A DNA stretch of 64,000 nucleotides from Pochonia chlamydosporia 170. Lineage: Eukaryota; Ascomycota; Sordariomycetes; Hypocreales; Clavicipitaceae. Under the pieces are notes generated by a model. That model searched no databases, was not told where the DNA came from, and worked only from the letters and a program-made list of their open reading frames with translations. Positions 32,263-43,160 of the stretch are shown in pieces. The stretch lies in contig NC_035790.1 of the NCBI RefSeq assembly GCF_001653235.2, positions 3,348,001 to 3,412,000 on the forward strand, written 5' to 3'. Each line of letters starts with the position of its first letter. Within the stretch, counting starts at the first letter, position 1. The translations under genes and the position numbers were made by a program.

Positions 32263-33759
32263 TCAAGCCTCGGGTGTCCAGTCCCACGTATCTGAAGTAA
32301 AAAGCTTCCTGGCCATTTTATCCGCATACATAGCTCCTTCATACCGTAATCTCTGATCATTCGCCAACGCCCTCGTAAAAGCAAACGCCTTTCTATCCTC
32401 ATCTTCCTCTCTTGCCGTACCGTTCTTCAAATCGCGCAGTCCACCCATCCACGACACATCTCCCCTCCTCCTCTTCCAGTCTGCCAGCGGAATCGCCACC
32501 ACGCCCGCCCCAACCATGGCCCGCACATAATCCAATATAGGCTCAATGCGTATCCTCAACCCACAATTCATATGGTGCTTATCAACCTGGTAATTAGGGC
32601 ACTGCTTCAACGTCCCCAGCAGCTCGTCTATATCTATCATTGAAGTGTCTGGTATATTGTCCACGGAAGTAGGTGCAAAGTCTACTAAGAAGAGAAGATC
32701 CTTTGACATGAGAAATTTGAGCATCTGTCCGAATTGGAAGGAGTCGCATGCGGTGCTGGAGTCGTACCCCAGTTTACATTGGCGGTCGCGTGAGGAATAG
32801 AGGTTTAGAAAGTGCTGCTGGATGGAAGATACTGTGTTTAGGATGCATTCCCGGCGGTACTGCAGTTCTTCTACGGTACTGTTAGTTGTGAAACCAATAT
32901 AGAGAGTGGGAAAATTACCTTCAATTCCTTCTGGGAGATTCCACCATGCGCCTTGCAGGTCTTCCTCTTGGCCGTATGCGCTCCAGAGTCGTGAGCCCCG
33001 AATGACCAGTTCCCTAGTCGCTTGGTGCAAACGCATGGGCTGTTCGAGCAACCACGCCACGAGAATCTTTTGCCGAAGCACTTTCTCCGTCTCCGTAACC
33101 CGTCCTAACTCATCCATGTATGGGCGTGTATTGGTCAATGGCCACTTGAATTTCATGTCCACCAGGGCCTTGGACACAGGTGCCGCACAGTCGAATCTAT
33201 CGGCAAGTAAAGCCAGCGTCGTGACATACGACATGATCACCCGTGTAGTCTTAATGGGCACGTGGTGAATAATTCGCAGCATATCCTCAAAGACAAGTTC
33301 CCTACCCGCAGACTGAGTGGCCTCGTCGTCATCCGTGATTTTGATGCGAGGCAACTGCATGGGCTCAGCCTGAGATGGTTTCATCTTCATGGATGCCAAG
33401 TCCGCGTGAGCTGCAGCAATAAGCTTCGCCTCCCTGAACTGCGGGTTCGTGAGAAGATTCGAAAAGTACTTGGAGTGCTTCTTGAGCATGTCTAGCTGTA
33501 CACGGTACGCAATGGTGACTTTGGGCTTCAACACCTGCGGGGGCGTGGAAGTGCCATTGGGGAGGCTGGTGCTGCGGGACGCTGGTAAAGATGCTTTACG
33601 AGTTTTCTTGAGTATCTCGGGAGATGTTTCGAATGTTACGGAGAGGATGATGTCTCCGGTTGGGATGATGTTGATGACATCGGTGTGAGGATGGGGCTTG
33701 CTCGGTTTTGGGGGGCCATCGGAGGATTCGCCGTCTGCGGAGGGTGCAGACTCGCCCAT
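32263..33759 (-). CDS. conserved fungal protein of unknown function (possible degenerate BTB fold)
   Basis: I do not recognise a named family. The continuous frame gives 498 residues. However, 32871-32918 is a probable 48-bp in-frame intron (GTAATT donor, ACTAAC branch site, TAG end); spliced, the protein has 482 residues. It begins with a Pro/Ser-rich stretch, then shows GDIILSV..FE...IAYRVQLDMLKKHSKYFSNLL at about residues 34-105. That order (DI.L.V, then L...S.YF..LL) looks like the start of a BTB/POZ domain with an insert. The rest is mixed alpha/beta with no membrane segments or signal peptide. It is convergent with FTR1, with 148 bases between the stops. A BTB-like N-terminus is inference only. 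Confidence 0.75.
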   Translation of the reverse strand: MGESAPSADGESSDGPPKPSKPHPHTDVINIIPTGDIILSVTFETSPEILKKTRKASLPASRSTSLPNGTSTPPQVLKPKVTIAYRVQLDMLKKHSKYFSNLLTNPQFREAKLIAAAHADLASMKMKPSQAEPMQLPRIKITDDDEATQSAGRELVFEDMLRIIHHVPIKTTRVIMSYVTTLALLADRFDCAAPVSKALVDMKFKWPLTNTRPYMDELGRVTETEKVLRQKILVAWLLEQPMRLHQATRELVIRGSRLWSAYGQEEDLQGAWWNLPEGIEGNFPTLYIGFTTNSTVEELQYRRECILNTVSSIQQHFLNLYSSRDRQCKLGYDSSTACDSFQFGQMLKFLMSKDLLFLVDFAPTSVDNIPDTSMIDIDELLGTLKQCPNYQVDKHHMNCGLRIRIEPILDYVRAMVGAGVVAIPLADWKRRRGDVSWMGGLRDLKNGTAREEDEDRKAFAFTRALANDQRLRYEGAMYADKMARKLFTSDTWDWTPEA

Positions 33760-34432
33760 TTTGGGGTTGGAGATGGCATCGATGTTTGTTAGGGGAGAGA
33801 TGAGTGCATATCAGTGATGTAGGGGGTTGTATGTGATGAGTTTTATATTTTGAGTGACATGAGAAGTTGAGATTGGTTGAGTGGCAAGTCGCGTGCTCGT
33901 TGGCCATTGGCGGATGTTGAGAGGAACAGAGAGACACAAACGTGGTGGAAGTGGGTCCATGTGCATTTAATCAACTGCAGGCAGCTTTCATATATTGCAT
34001 GTCTACTGGGTAACGGTGTTGACATTGGTTGCCTAATTTCCAATTAATTCGCTTCAAGAATACACAGCTTTCGCTTTACAAAATACTTTTAAAAAGAAAA
34101 GCAAGCTTTGGTGGCACTGCTGCAAGAATCGGCACATCAGATCTCAACTTGTAGGGTAGGGAACAGTGTGATGCGAGGATGAAGTAAACCAGCTTCAATT
34201 TGTAGACGATTCTAAGTTAACCCTATAGAATATCGCATCAGAGTTATAGCCTCCCTTCAAGCCAGCATCCCCTTCCAAAGCTACCAAACAACCCGGACAA
34301 AATTACACATCCCCCTTCCTCAACGGCAATTGTCGTCTTTTGTCTCCACCTCGACCAACTGGAATGATAGATAGCCACAGAGACAGACCACCAGGGTTGC
34401 AGCATTTGTAGATGTAACGAAGCCGAGTGTTT
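33760..34432. other. intergenic, no gene seen
   Basis: The 673-bp gap holds the promoter of the preceding minus-strand gene (32263-33759) and the 3' flank of the phosphoesterase gene. No conserved frame or motif is evident. Confidence 0.4.
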
Positions 34433-35467
34433 TCATATCACAACCTTGATAACCGGCTTGCGTTTATGAAAAAAGCCATCAGCGGAAGCCGCATTCACCA
34501 AGTGCGTCCACGGCAGAGGTGGTCCTGGCTGGTGCTTCCGCCACGAGCGGACAAGGTCCTCGAACATCCAAAGCAATCTTCTGATTCCGCCATTATTGAT
34601 AACGATCTGCTCATAATTATTTTGAAAATCATCAAACGGGAGCTGTTGAGTACCGTGGCCGTCATGGCAATGGCCGAACACGTGCAGTCTCGGCCGGGCC
34701 CTCCAAAGCTCCTTGAGCAGATAATTGCACCCTACACTTAGTATGTCCAGATGAGCCCGAGGTGGACAGTGCGTGACCAAAATGTCAGCTCTGGAGGGGA
34801 TACTTCTATGCCACACATCTTGGGATGCAGGATACTGAAAGGCCTGGTTTGGGCTTCCAAAGTCTTTGGACTTGGGGCTTCCGTAAATCTTGAGCTTGCG
34901 GCCGTTGGAGCAGGTAATGTCAGTTGCCGTATCCTGAAGGTATATGATATTGCCCCAATTCAGCTTTGCACGCAGTGATTCGGCGTCAATGTTGGGATTT
35001 TGGATGTCAAGAGTAGGGTCGAGTAGTATGTCGTGGTTACCCGCAACGACAATTTTGTGCTCGTGCGGCAGGGAATTCAACCACGTGAGGGTTTCCTGGA
35101 TCTGCTCAAAGGTACCGGATTTGCTTAAATCACCGGCGTGGACTAGGACGTATCCGTCTGGCACTTCGGGGTATGTATTGTGTGTGTCTGATATGCAGAC
35201 AACGGTGACGGGATCTAGCTTAAAGATGCGAAGGAGCGGATCTTGCCTTTGGAACGCATAGAGAACCCTGGCGAGATATACGGTAGGCCAGAATAGGTAT
35301 TGGCGGAGGAGGAGCTGGCCCCGGCAAACGGGCCTGACGAGTTTCTTGAGGAGGAAAGACTCTCGAGTTGGTTTGAAGGATATGCCATGGTAAAGAACTC
35401 TGACGATGATGGTAGCAACAATGGCGGCTGTGGCCGACGCATAGTTGATGTAGTTGAGAATAGCCAT
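34433..35467 (-). CDS. calcineurin-like metallophosphoesterase, membrane anchored
   Basis: An intronless frame of 344 residues starts at the ATG at 35465-35467; the frame is open 21 bases further but begins with TTG there. The metal-binding blocks of the metallophosphatase superfamily are all present in order: CISDTHNT, HAGDLS, AGNHD, VTHCPPR and GHCHDGHG. The overall layout resembles MPPED-type enzymes. A hydrophobic N-terminal segment (YASATAAIVATIIVRVLYH) suggests anchoring to a membrane. The substrate is unknown. A divalent-metal-dependent phosphodiesterase or phosphatase activity is expected from the intact motifs. Confidence 0.88.
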   Translation of the reverse strand: MAILNYINYASATAAIVATIIVRVLYHGISFKPTRESFLLKKLVRPVCRGQLLLRQYLFWPTVYLARVLYAFQRQDPLLRIFKLDPVTVVCISDTHNTYPEVPDGYVLVHAGDLSKSGTFEQIQETLTWLNSLPHEHKIVVAGNHDILLDPTLDIQNPNIDAESLRAKLNWGNIIYLQDTATDITCSNGRKLKIYGSPKSKDFGSPNQAFQYPASQDVWHRSIPSRADILVTHCPPRAHLDILSVGCNYLLKELWRARPRLHVFGHCHDGHGTQQLPFDDFQNNYEQIVINNGGIRRLLWMFEDLVRSWRKHQPGPPLPWTHLVNAASADGFFHKRKPVIKVVI

Positions 35468-36724
35468 TTTAGTAAACGTGGACGGCAAAGCAAGAACAAA
35501 AGTCGTGAGGCTGCAAATGGTCTGGAATGGAAAGGTTTGGTAATACTGCTGTAGATATTTGTCTGCTTAAATAGTTGCCCTACAATGTATAACTTACACA
35601 GCCTTCTGTGATGCTCAACGTGTCCAAACTTGACAGACAACATGTTGTTGCCAGATTGCGGAATATGTCTTCAACATTATAATGCCAGAGAAGGTGACGT
35701 TTCATATCGAGGTACTTTCCGGGCTGCGCAGCATCTAGATTTGAAACGGAGAGTAACAATTAAAGAGTCATCGAACATGTTGATCGTCATCGTCCAGGGT
35801 ATAATATACAGCCATGCCGTTTTGCGCTGGTGTTCAAGCCACGTTGGCCAACTCCATATAACGCCCTGCATATTGAATGCCAGGTCGAACCGGGTTGTGA
35901 GGCTCTTCAGGACACGACGCCACGGCAAGCGGGCCGCCAGATGGACAAGATGCGGCTTCGAGGCACTTGGGGTTTTCGATTGTCCATCTCGCTGAACAAA
36001 CTTTGGTATTGAATGCCCATCCCGAGCAGCGAGATCATGTCGTAGTCGACGTCCGGTGTGGTGTGGTCTTGGTCCAATTCAAATTGGTGCCTGGTGGGGT
36101 CAAGTGATGGACACTTGACTGATGAGTCTGGTCCAGTCTGGTGAGACACCTGCCACGTTGGGCAGCTGCAGTGCAGAAAAACCAGGGGTCAACTGGTCTG
36201 GTCTCTGGTCGGTTCAATGTTTTGTTCACAGACCAGGTCAGGTCAGGTCAGCTCAGACATCCAATGTGAATCCACCCAACAAACTCAATCAAGGTCGACC
36301 CGAGATTTTGTTACCGCGACTTGACTCCTCTTTCAATCTTGAATAGTACATGCAGTGTTTCGGCTTCCCACACATGGCCCTCAACCGATAAAAATCCTCT
36401 TTTGATTCAGACGCATACCGACAAATCCATAGCGGCAATTGAAATTTGTGGCACTTTGAAACGACGTCATAACCTGGACGCTGCCTAAATTTGCACCCCT
36501 CAGACAGCCAGGAACGTTGACTCTGGGACCTGAACATCCGCCGACTCCCGCTAGGTTCCTTCGGCCCCAGAGCAGCATTTTGCACAACCACGAACAGGAC
36601 CCCTTTCGTCCATCGCAGGTCCATGGCTGTAGATCGCAGCGGGCTATCTTGTGTTCGGTTACCTAGGGGGAGTTGATGCTTGTTCACCTTCAATTCCGCT
36701 CTACGGCATCACTTCTCCCCTTCA
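35468..36724. promoter_or_regulatory. divergent promoter with CTGGTC/GGTCA repeats
   Basis: The 1.26-kb gap separates the divergent phosphoesterase and PP2C genes. At 36190-36260 there is a cluster of CTGGTCTGGTCTCTGGTC and CAGGTCAGGTCAGGTCAG, about 470-530 bases before the PP2C ATG. No gene is seen. Confidence 0.45.
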
Positions 36725-38707
36725 ATGGCGACGTTGGGACAAGCGGCGCGATGCTCGGCGTCCAGAGCCGCAGTTCATTTGGCCACTGCTGAGAGCTTCA
36801 CCGTACCCGCGGCATCCGCGTCTCTTCTCGCAGCAGGTTCTACTTCTACCGCGAGGGCCAAGTCGCTAGAAGATTCTATTTGCTTGCGATTGAAACACAC
36901 CTGGTCAGAGCCTCGGCGGCCCTTATCGTCGGCATCCAGAGCTCGCGGCCGTGGCAGCTCCCGACAGACTTGCGCTGCACGTCGAGGCGTCTCTCCGCTG
37001 GTGACGAGCTACGACAGCGTTCCTGTGCCACGATATCCAGAACAGCAGCTACGACAATACTTCCACACGTATTTTGTCACGCATCTACCCTCCTCGTCGC
37101 TTCACCCCGACTCGCATCGCACAATCGGCCCAGGCCACAAGCTGCCCCGCGATGCGTCGACCCCTCATACACCAAGCCCGGGATCCTCCCCGGCTGTCTC
37201 AATCCCCAATATGCAAAGTCGAGACTTGACCGTTGTACGAATACCGCTGCGGAGGGCAAAACACCATTTTGGCTCTGCAACAGCCAGAGGCAGCAGGCCG
37301 TACAATGAGGACACAGACCAAGCTGGTACAGTGGACATACCCGCCTTCGCCAAGAGGGGTCCCATGAGCGTGAGGCAGAAGCCGGGCGAAGCAACTCCGG
37401 CAGACAGTGTGCTGGGGGATCCTCAGATATTCTACTTTGGAGTCTTTGACGGTCACGGCGGCACACAATGCTCTCACTTTTTGCGAGACGAACTACACGG
37501 GTATGTCGAGGAAGCCGCCATTGAATTCGGCCTGCAGAGCAGCCTCCGCAAAAGCAAACCAGGACGAGATCAACAAAACCCCTCAGCCGGCGAGAAGCCC
37601 ATATCACGACGACGCGCCCTGGACTCAATAGAAATGAAGTCAGCAAAAGAAGTGCAAAAAGACATGGAGGTCCCCAACCGAGATAACCGGGGATTTGTCG
37701 ACCGTCCCAATCACGGAGTGGCCCTGGCAAGCGCCGAATCACCACCAGCCGAGTCGCAAAACGTGGAAAAGGCAATCCAACTAGAACGCGAGCTCGTCAA
37801 AGCCTACGGCACCACCATAGGCGGCTACTTCCGCCGCTTCAACCCCGAGCACTTCGACATCTCAAGCGACGCCAGCAAAACGGCCTCCATCACCGTCGAG
37901 TCCAGTCTTGCGTACGCGTTTCTCCGCGCCGACCTAGACTTTGTGTCTGCGCAAGCGCGCAAAGCAGACCCCGACGACTCAGACATGCCTCTCAACGACG
38001 ACGAGATCCTCGGCGCGCCTCACGCAACGCCCTCTGGCCACGGCATCGGCGGCTCTACTCGCTTCAAAGGCGGCTCAACCGCCTCCGTGGCACTCATATC
38101 CACGCCCACCACAGCACCCTTCTGGCATCCGGCCGCAAATTCCACCCTCGTAGCCGCCCACGTAGGCGACTCCCGCATCCTGCTCTGCGAAACGGCCACC
38201 GGCCTCCCCCTCCCCCTAACATCAGACCACCATCCTTCCACGCCAACTGAAAGCCGTCGTCTTCGTCGCTATGCCCCCGCTGGATCCATGGTCTCAGGCG
38301 ACTCCTTCGGCGAAGAACGTATCGCTGGGCTCGCAAACTCCCGCGCCTTTGGGGACATCAAGTCCAAGCGCATAGGCGTATCTGCCGAACCGGAAATCAC
38401 GCGCGTTGAAATGGGCCCCGCGCAGTACTCCTTCCTGGTCCTCATGAGTGATGGCGTTTCCGGAACCCTCAGCGACCAAGAGATTGTGGATGTTGTCAAG
38501 GAGGCAAGAACACCGGAAGAAGGCGCAAGAAATGTGGTCGAGTATGCGACTGAGGTTTCTAAGGACGGCGATAACGCGACATGTCAGGTTGTTAGGCTGG
38601 GAGGGTGGGAGAGACGCTCTGAGGGCGGACTAGGTAGCATGGGCACCAAGGAGATTAGGGATATTAGAAAGGCGGAGGCGCAGGATCCGAGGAGGGGGAA
38701 GAGGTGA
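36725..38707 (+). CDS. PP2C-type protein phosphatase, probably mitochondrial (Ptc6-like)
   Basis: An intronless frame of 660 residues from the ATG at 36725; the open frame extends upstream only to a TTG. The metal-binding motifs of PPM/PP2C phosphatases are present: GVFDGHGG (D242), AHVGDSRILLC (D482), LANSRAFGD (D544) and LMSDGVSG (D576). The first 180 residues are rich in Arg, Ala and Ser with few acidic residues, which fits a mitochondrial targeting sequence, and are much longer than usual. Between D242 and the central motifs are about 150 residues of low-conservation insert. The KRIGVSAEPEITRVE block resembles yeast Ptc6, a mitochondrial phosphatase. PP2C is certain; localisation and orthology are inference. 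Confidence 0.9.
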   Translation: MATLGQAARCSASRAAVHLATAESFTVPAASASLLAAGSTSTARAKSLEDSICLRLKHTWSEPRRPLSSASRARGRGSSRQTCAARRGVSPLVTSYDSVPVPRYPEQQLRQYFHTYFVTHLPSSSLHPDSHRTIGPGHKLPRDASTPHTPSPGSSPAVSIPNMQSRDLTVVRIPLRRAKHHFGSATARGSRPYNEDTDQAGTVDIPAFAKRGPMSVRQKPGEATPADSVLGDPQIFYFGVFDGHGGTQCSHFLRDELHGYVEEAAIEFGLQSSLRKSKPGRDQQNPSAGEKPISRRRALDSIEMKSAKEVQKDMEVPNRDNRGFVDRPNHGVALASAESPPAESQNVEKAIQLERELVKAYGTTIGGYFRRFNPEHFDISSDASKTASITVESSLAYAFLRADLDFVSAQARKADPDDSDMPLNDDEILGAPHATPSGHGIGGSTRFKGGSTASVALISTPTTAPFWHPAANSTLVAAHVGDSRILLCETATGLPLPLTSDHHPSTPTESRRLRRYAPAGSMVSGDSFGEERIAGLANSRAFGDIKSKRIGVSAEPEITRVEMGPAQYSFLVLMSDGVSGTLSDQEIVDVVKEARTPEEGARNVVEYATEVSKDGDNATCQVVRLGGWERRSEGGLGSMGTKEIRDIRKAEAQDPRRGKR

Positions 38708-38887
38708 ATTTCATGAATGGAGCGTATGGTCACCTGCATTGCGTGGAGTTTTGTAGCGACGTTTGACATAGATGGTAAATACTTGCGAGTTTGCTCTACC
38801 TACAACGAAATTCATCCATATTCCTCATTCCACATTCCTCATTTTGACTTTGGCTTACCTTTAAATTGTGTTTGAGATCTAATACTT

Positions 38888-41378
38888 CTAATACCGTCCC
38901 TGGCCGGAATACTGATTCCAAGAAGGTGGTTGTCCCTGGCCTTGTCCCTGACCATACGGATATCCTCCCTGAGGAGGACCGTATCCTTGCCCGCCATACC
39001 CCTGGGGAGGTTGTTGCCACTGTCCCTGCGGCGGCCCATAGCCTTGAGGTCCTGGTCCTGGATATCCCTGCGGACCTCCTGGAGGTGGTTGCTGTCCATA
39101 ACTCTCGTAGTACTGTCCCGGCGGAGGCGGAGCATTATACCCAGCCTGGAAAGTATTCGCCTCATTCATATACGAAGCTGCTTCTCCGCTGGTTGATGAG
39201 TACGAAGGTGGCGTGGGCATTTTACTTGTCTGCGGAGCAGGCGAGCTGGATACATAATTGGACGCTTGATCACCGTCATTTCCAGACAGGGAGTCCAAAT
39301 CGCGAGTACGGACCTGCGACCACAGTGAACCTGCCACTTTACCATGGCCTAGTTGGCTGAGGGTGTCGAACGCGCCGTGGGAATGACCACCGCTGGCCTT
39401 GGTACCTTGCTTGAGGACGTGGTTCTTGCCTGCCTTGACTGATGCTGAGGAGAGGATGTTGTTGAGTTCGTGGCGACGGGGGTGCTCATCCGCCCACTTC
39501 CTGACTGTATTGTACATCTCGGCTTGGATTTCGATGTTTTCGTTGCGCAGAGCGGGATGGTGGAATGAGCGGAGGACGTCATCGACCACTTCGTTTACAG
39601 GGACGTTGGGGTTTTCCCAGGCGAAGAGGACGCGGCTGAGTGTCCAGTTAGCCAGCCTGCGAGGAATTTATGAGGGGAAACTTACGGAACGGCATATTGG
39701 AGGATAGTGGTGGCGACGCGGCCGGCACACGAGTTGAGGACATTGGTGAAGTGGTCTTTGGAGAGCATGGAGTGTGTTGGGTCTGAGCATCGGTCGTTTT
39801 CCCACGGCTCGAGCTGGGACTTGGAGCTGGCGCTAATAACGCCGGATGAACCGTCCTTGAGGACTTTGGTGACGGAGTTGATGATGGGGCGGATAAAGGG
39901 GGCGAGCAGGCCGAGAACAAAGGCTGTTAGGGTCTCGCTGATGTGCTCGAGAAGCTTCTCTAGGCCGGGGACTTTGGCAATGCCACGGCTGATGGCCTTG
40001 ACAATCTTGTCTCTGAACACGAGGATCGGGTAGATGCGCTTCGCCGTCTTGACGGGATCGAAATCGGGGCTCATGCCGGGGACGATGTTGACGTTGTCGG
40101 CTCTGGCGCGCTGGTTCTCTCGCTCTTGGGCTTCTGACGCGGCTTTCAGTTCTTGGGCTTCAGATGCGAAGCTGCCTCCTACGTCGGGGAGCTTGGACAG
40201 CAAGGAAATGAAGTCCGTTGGACCGGAGCCGTCGAAGAGTCCGCGATCACCAGTGGCGACGGAGCCGCTTCTTGCGCCTTCAGCATTCTTCAGCGCGACA
40301 TCAACCTCGTCGACTTCAGATTGGGTGAAGTGGTCGTTCGCTTCGCCGATGACGGAGTGCAGAAAGTCGACGGCGCCAAAGGTGCCCGTGACGATGGGGT
40401 AGATTCTCTTGCCGTGGACGTTGATCTCAGTTTGCGTTCCGCAGTGAGGAAACACGTTGGAGTAGCCGAGTTCGCGGAGCGCCAGCTCGCAGTAGTTGCT
40501 GTGAGCACCAAAGTCCTCCAGGCAATGGAGGGCTTGGCCAAGACAGCGGAGGGCTTCGCAGAGATTCTCGTCCTTGCCTTTGCCGTGCTGACCGCTCGTG
40601 TACAACCGGCCAAAGTGTATGCTGCGGGCGAAGCTGAAGCGGATGTATCCCGCGCTGGTGGCCCATTGCCCTGTCTCGTTGGCAATGTAGTTCTTCATGC
40701 CCGTCTTCATGTCGATTTCCGTTTCAACAGGTTCGACTGGCCCGCGGAGGCGGGGGTCAAATTTGCGGGCGTCGAGGCCATCAGCATATCCTAGGGGGTT
40801 GTCGATATGTTCTTCAGGGCGGTAGCAGCCGAGGCGTTCTTCTGTTACTTCGAATTCCTCGGTGGCGTAGCCGAAGGCCATGAATGAGAGGACCCAGACC
40901 TGTGCTCGTTAATATCTGATTGTGTCTTGCGCGTCCCTGTCGTGTGCGACGGCTGGCACTCACGAGAATGCGAATGGTTGCGGCATTGACGCCCTTGAGA
41001 CTGCCGACGTCGACGGCTTGGGAGTAGTCGCGCAGCCAATTGCCAAAGTAGGTCCGTTTAATCAACATGGATGTCCATTTGCTGCCGTGCAAGAAGGTGA
41101 GGCTGGTGAGCATGTCCTCGATATCTATGAAGAATCAGATGCTGCTCTTTTTGGTGGGGGGATTTTGGAGTACGCGAACCTCCATGACGCCAGTTGTGTC
41201 CTTCAACCTAGTCGAGTGTGTTAGTGATTGGTTATTGAAGCTCGAGCAATGTTACGCATACCTGCGCTATAGATGGGATGTTTCCAGCTCCAAAGGCAGC
41301 GGCCTTGCCAGGAAGCATCACCAAGCAAATGCCGAGAACTAGGAGCCATGTGCCCCGCGGCAGAGGAAGAGATGCCAT
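38888..41378 (-). CDS. het-c: HET-C heterokaryon incompatibility protein
   Basis: Five exons on the minus strand, 41378-41262, 41207-41180, 41124-40964, 40899-39686 and 39656-38888, give 762 residues. Exon 2 is a 28-base micro-exon coding VEGHNWRHG. A signal peptide (about the first 28 residues, MASLPLPRGTWLLVLGICLV onward) precedes the Het-C domain: LRDYSQAVDVGSL, YIRFSFARSIHFGRL and ALHCLEDFGAHSNYCELAL are highly typical. The C-terminus has about 100 residues of Gly/Pro/Gln/Tyr-rich repeats (GYGPPQG, GQGYGPPQGG), as in Neurospora HET-C. In Neurospora, allelic het-c variants trigger cell death after hyphal fusion; that this copy works so is inference. It is convergent with the PP2C gene (180-base gap). 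Confidence 0.92.
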
Positions 41379-43160
41379 GACGTAGCACTTGAGCTGAGCC
41401 GGACTCGGGCAGTTTCGCGGTAAAGGTACTATAGCAGAATATGTGTTGCAATGGATGGTTACTGCAAAGCGGGATGGATTCGAGACGGTGCAGAAGGATT
41501 GCAGTCGAGATTGCAGTCTTCCGTGAAATGGTAGGGATCAATGTTGATAAGTGATGGCTGGAGGGACGAACTGGCGTTACTGGGACTTGTCTCTTATGAG
41601 CTTTGCTCCAGATGTCCACAGCAACTACCAGACCACAGTAGCGGCTCAAGCTGGCTATTGCTATTTTCAGCCCCGCATCAAACAGCGAGACACATGAATC
41701 TGGTTCGAAGCCACCAGACACAAGCTTGTGGTCTTGCAAGTGCTGTCTCCTGGTCTGACAGTTGGACCCGCCATGGCGAACAAAGCTGACGAGTGGCTGC
41801 GCCAACAACAGCTCAGTGCTTCCTTACGCGTTGGGGCTGTGAGCTTTGTTTGCAAAGTGTGAGGCCGCCTGGAGTTGAAACATGGATACATGTGCTTCAG
41901 TGTTGATTGATGACGTACAAGGTGTGTAGACATGATCACTGCTTTGTCCTTCGGAGAGTATCTAGACGGTTTTGATTCAATTAGGCATGTGCGTCTTTTC
42001 CGTGTCAGAGACCACGCCAAGGGCAATCACTCAATTCTCCGATATGCACCAATAATAGATGGAGCGACACAAAAGTGTTGAGAGGGACGGCCCGACGTTT
42101 CGCCCTGCATGGACTCCATATATACGACAATATAAAGGGGCGTCGCCGTGTTCTTAGCATGTGCTAGTATATGCTGCCAAAGATTGTGCAGATTCAGATT
42201 TGATCGGGATCAATATGTGGTGCGACCAGCCAGAATGAGACTCTGGGATTCCAGGTTCGTAGGGCTGGTGTGCAGGCTGGTGCATTTGAGGGCAAAGAAA
42301 CTCGGACCAACTCATCAACTTGGATGTGGGAGGCCCCCGGGTCAAAAGCCGCATCTCAGCTGTTGAACGCCTGAGGCAATTTGCATTTATTTGCATGATG
42401 TTAGTTTAGCTTTTTCCAGGGGTTGCAGCTCCCCGTGAAATATAAAGCTGCAGGAAAAAAATTGTATTTGAACAAATGAATTTCGGGCACAGATGCCAGA
42501 CCTGGTCTCTCCTCGGCCGGCTCGGATACCCTAGCCACAAAGTCATGCAAGGACTTTGCAAGCTCCCACCAACAAATTTCCCCTTATTCATCACCAGCCA
42601 CACTTCCAGCTCCAGTGGGCTGTTGCACTCTCATAATGGCATGTACATACGAGCCGGAAAGTGGAGATTGTCCGGCTTTCCATTGATGACTGATAGCCTA
42701 CTCAAATTGAAAGCGCTGGAATCGACCCAGAGTAACGCCACTTTGGCCCCTCGGCATCCGCTCGCTCCTAGAGTCCGTCAGTCTGGTTCTGTCTGTCCTG
42801 TCAACTCAGTCATTTTTAGGGGCCGCGACACCACTAAGACAAAACGAGACGTCCCAGCGCGCCTTATCAAATAAAATCTTCCCACTCGCCTCCTCCCATT
42901 CAAGTGCCTAAACATCCTCATCTCTCGCCTGCTTTGATTCTCTTGTGCCCTGCACCCTATGGCCCGTCTTCATTTGTGCTTATAACCCGCGCACGCCAGT
43001 TTGTTGAAATCACCAAGAAAAGATTGAGCCACGACCCCTTGGAACCTGTCGCTGTCGTCGGCGCAACCGTTCACCTACAAAACACTCTCCCTGCCGCATT
43101 GAACAACCTCCGACTCCGTTCCTCCCGACCGGTCCAGCCGACCAGACACCAAACATCAAC
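41379..43160. promoter_or_regulatory. divergent promoter region between het-c and SCS7
   Basis: The 1.8-kb region contains no supported gene. The open frames at 41221-42026 (-) and 42476-42874 (+) lack family features. The part before SCS7 is pyrimidine rich and probably a 5' UTR. Confidence 0.4.

Noticed and set aside
36680..36724. upstream extension of the PP2C frame
   Set aside because: The frame opens at TTG, not ATG; the first ATG is 36725.
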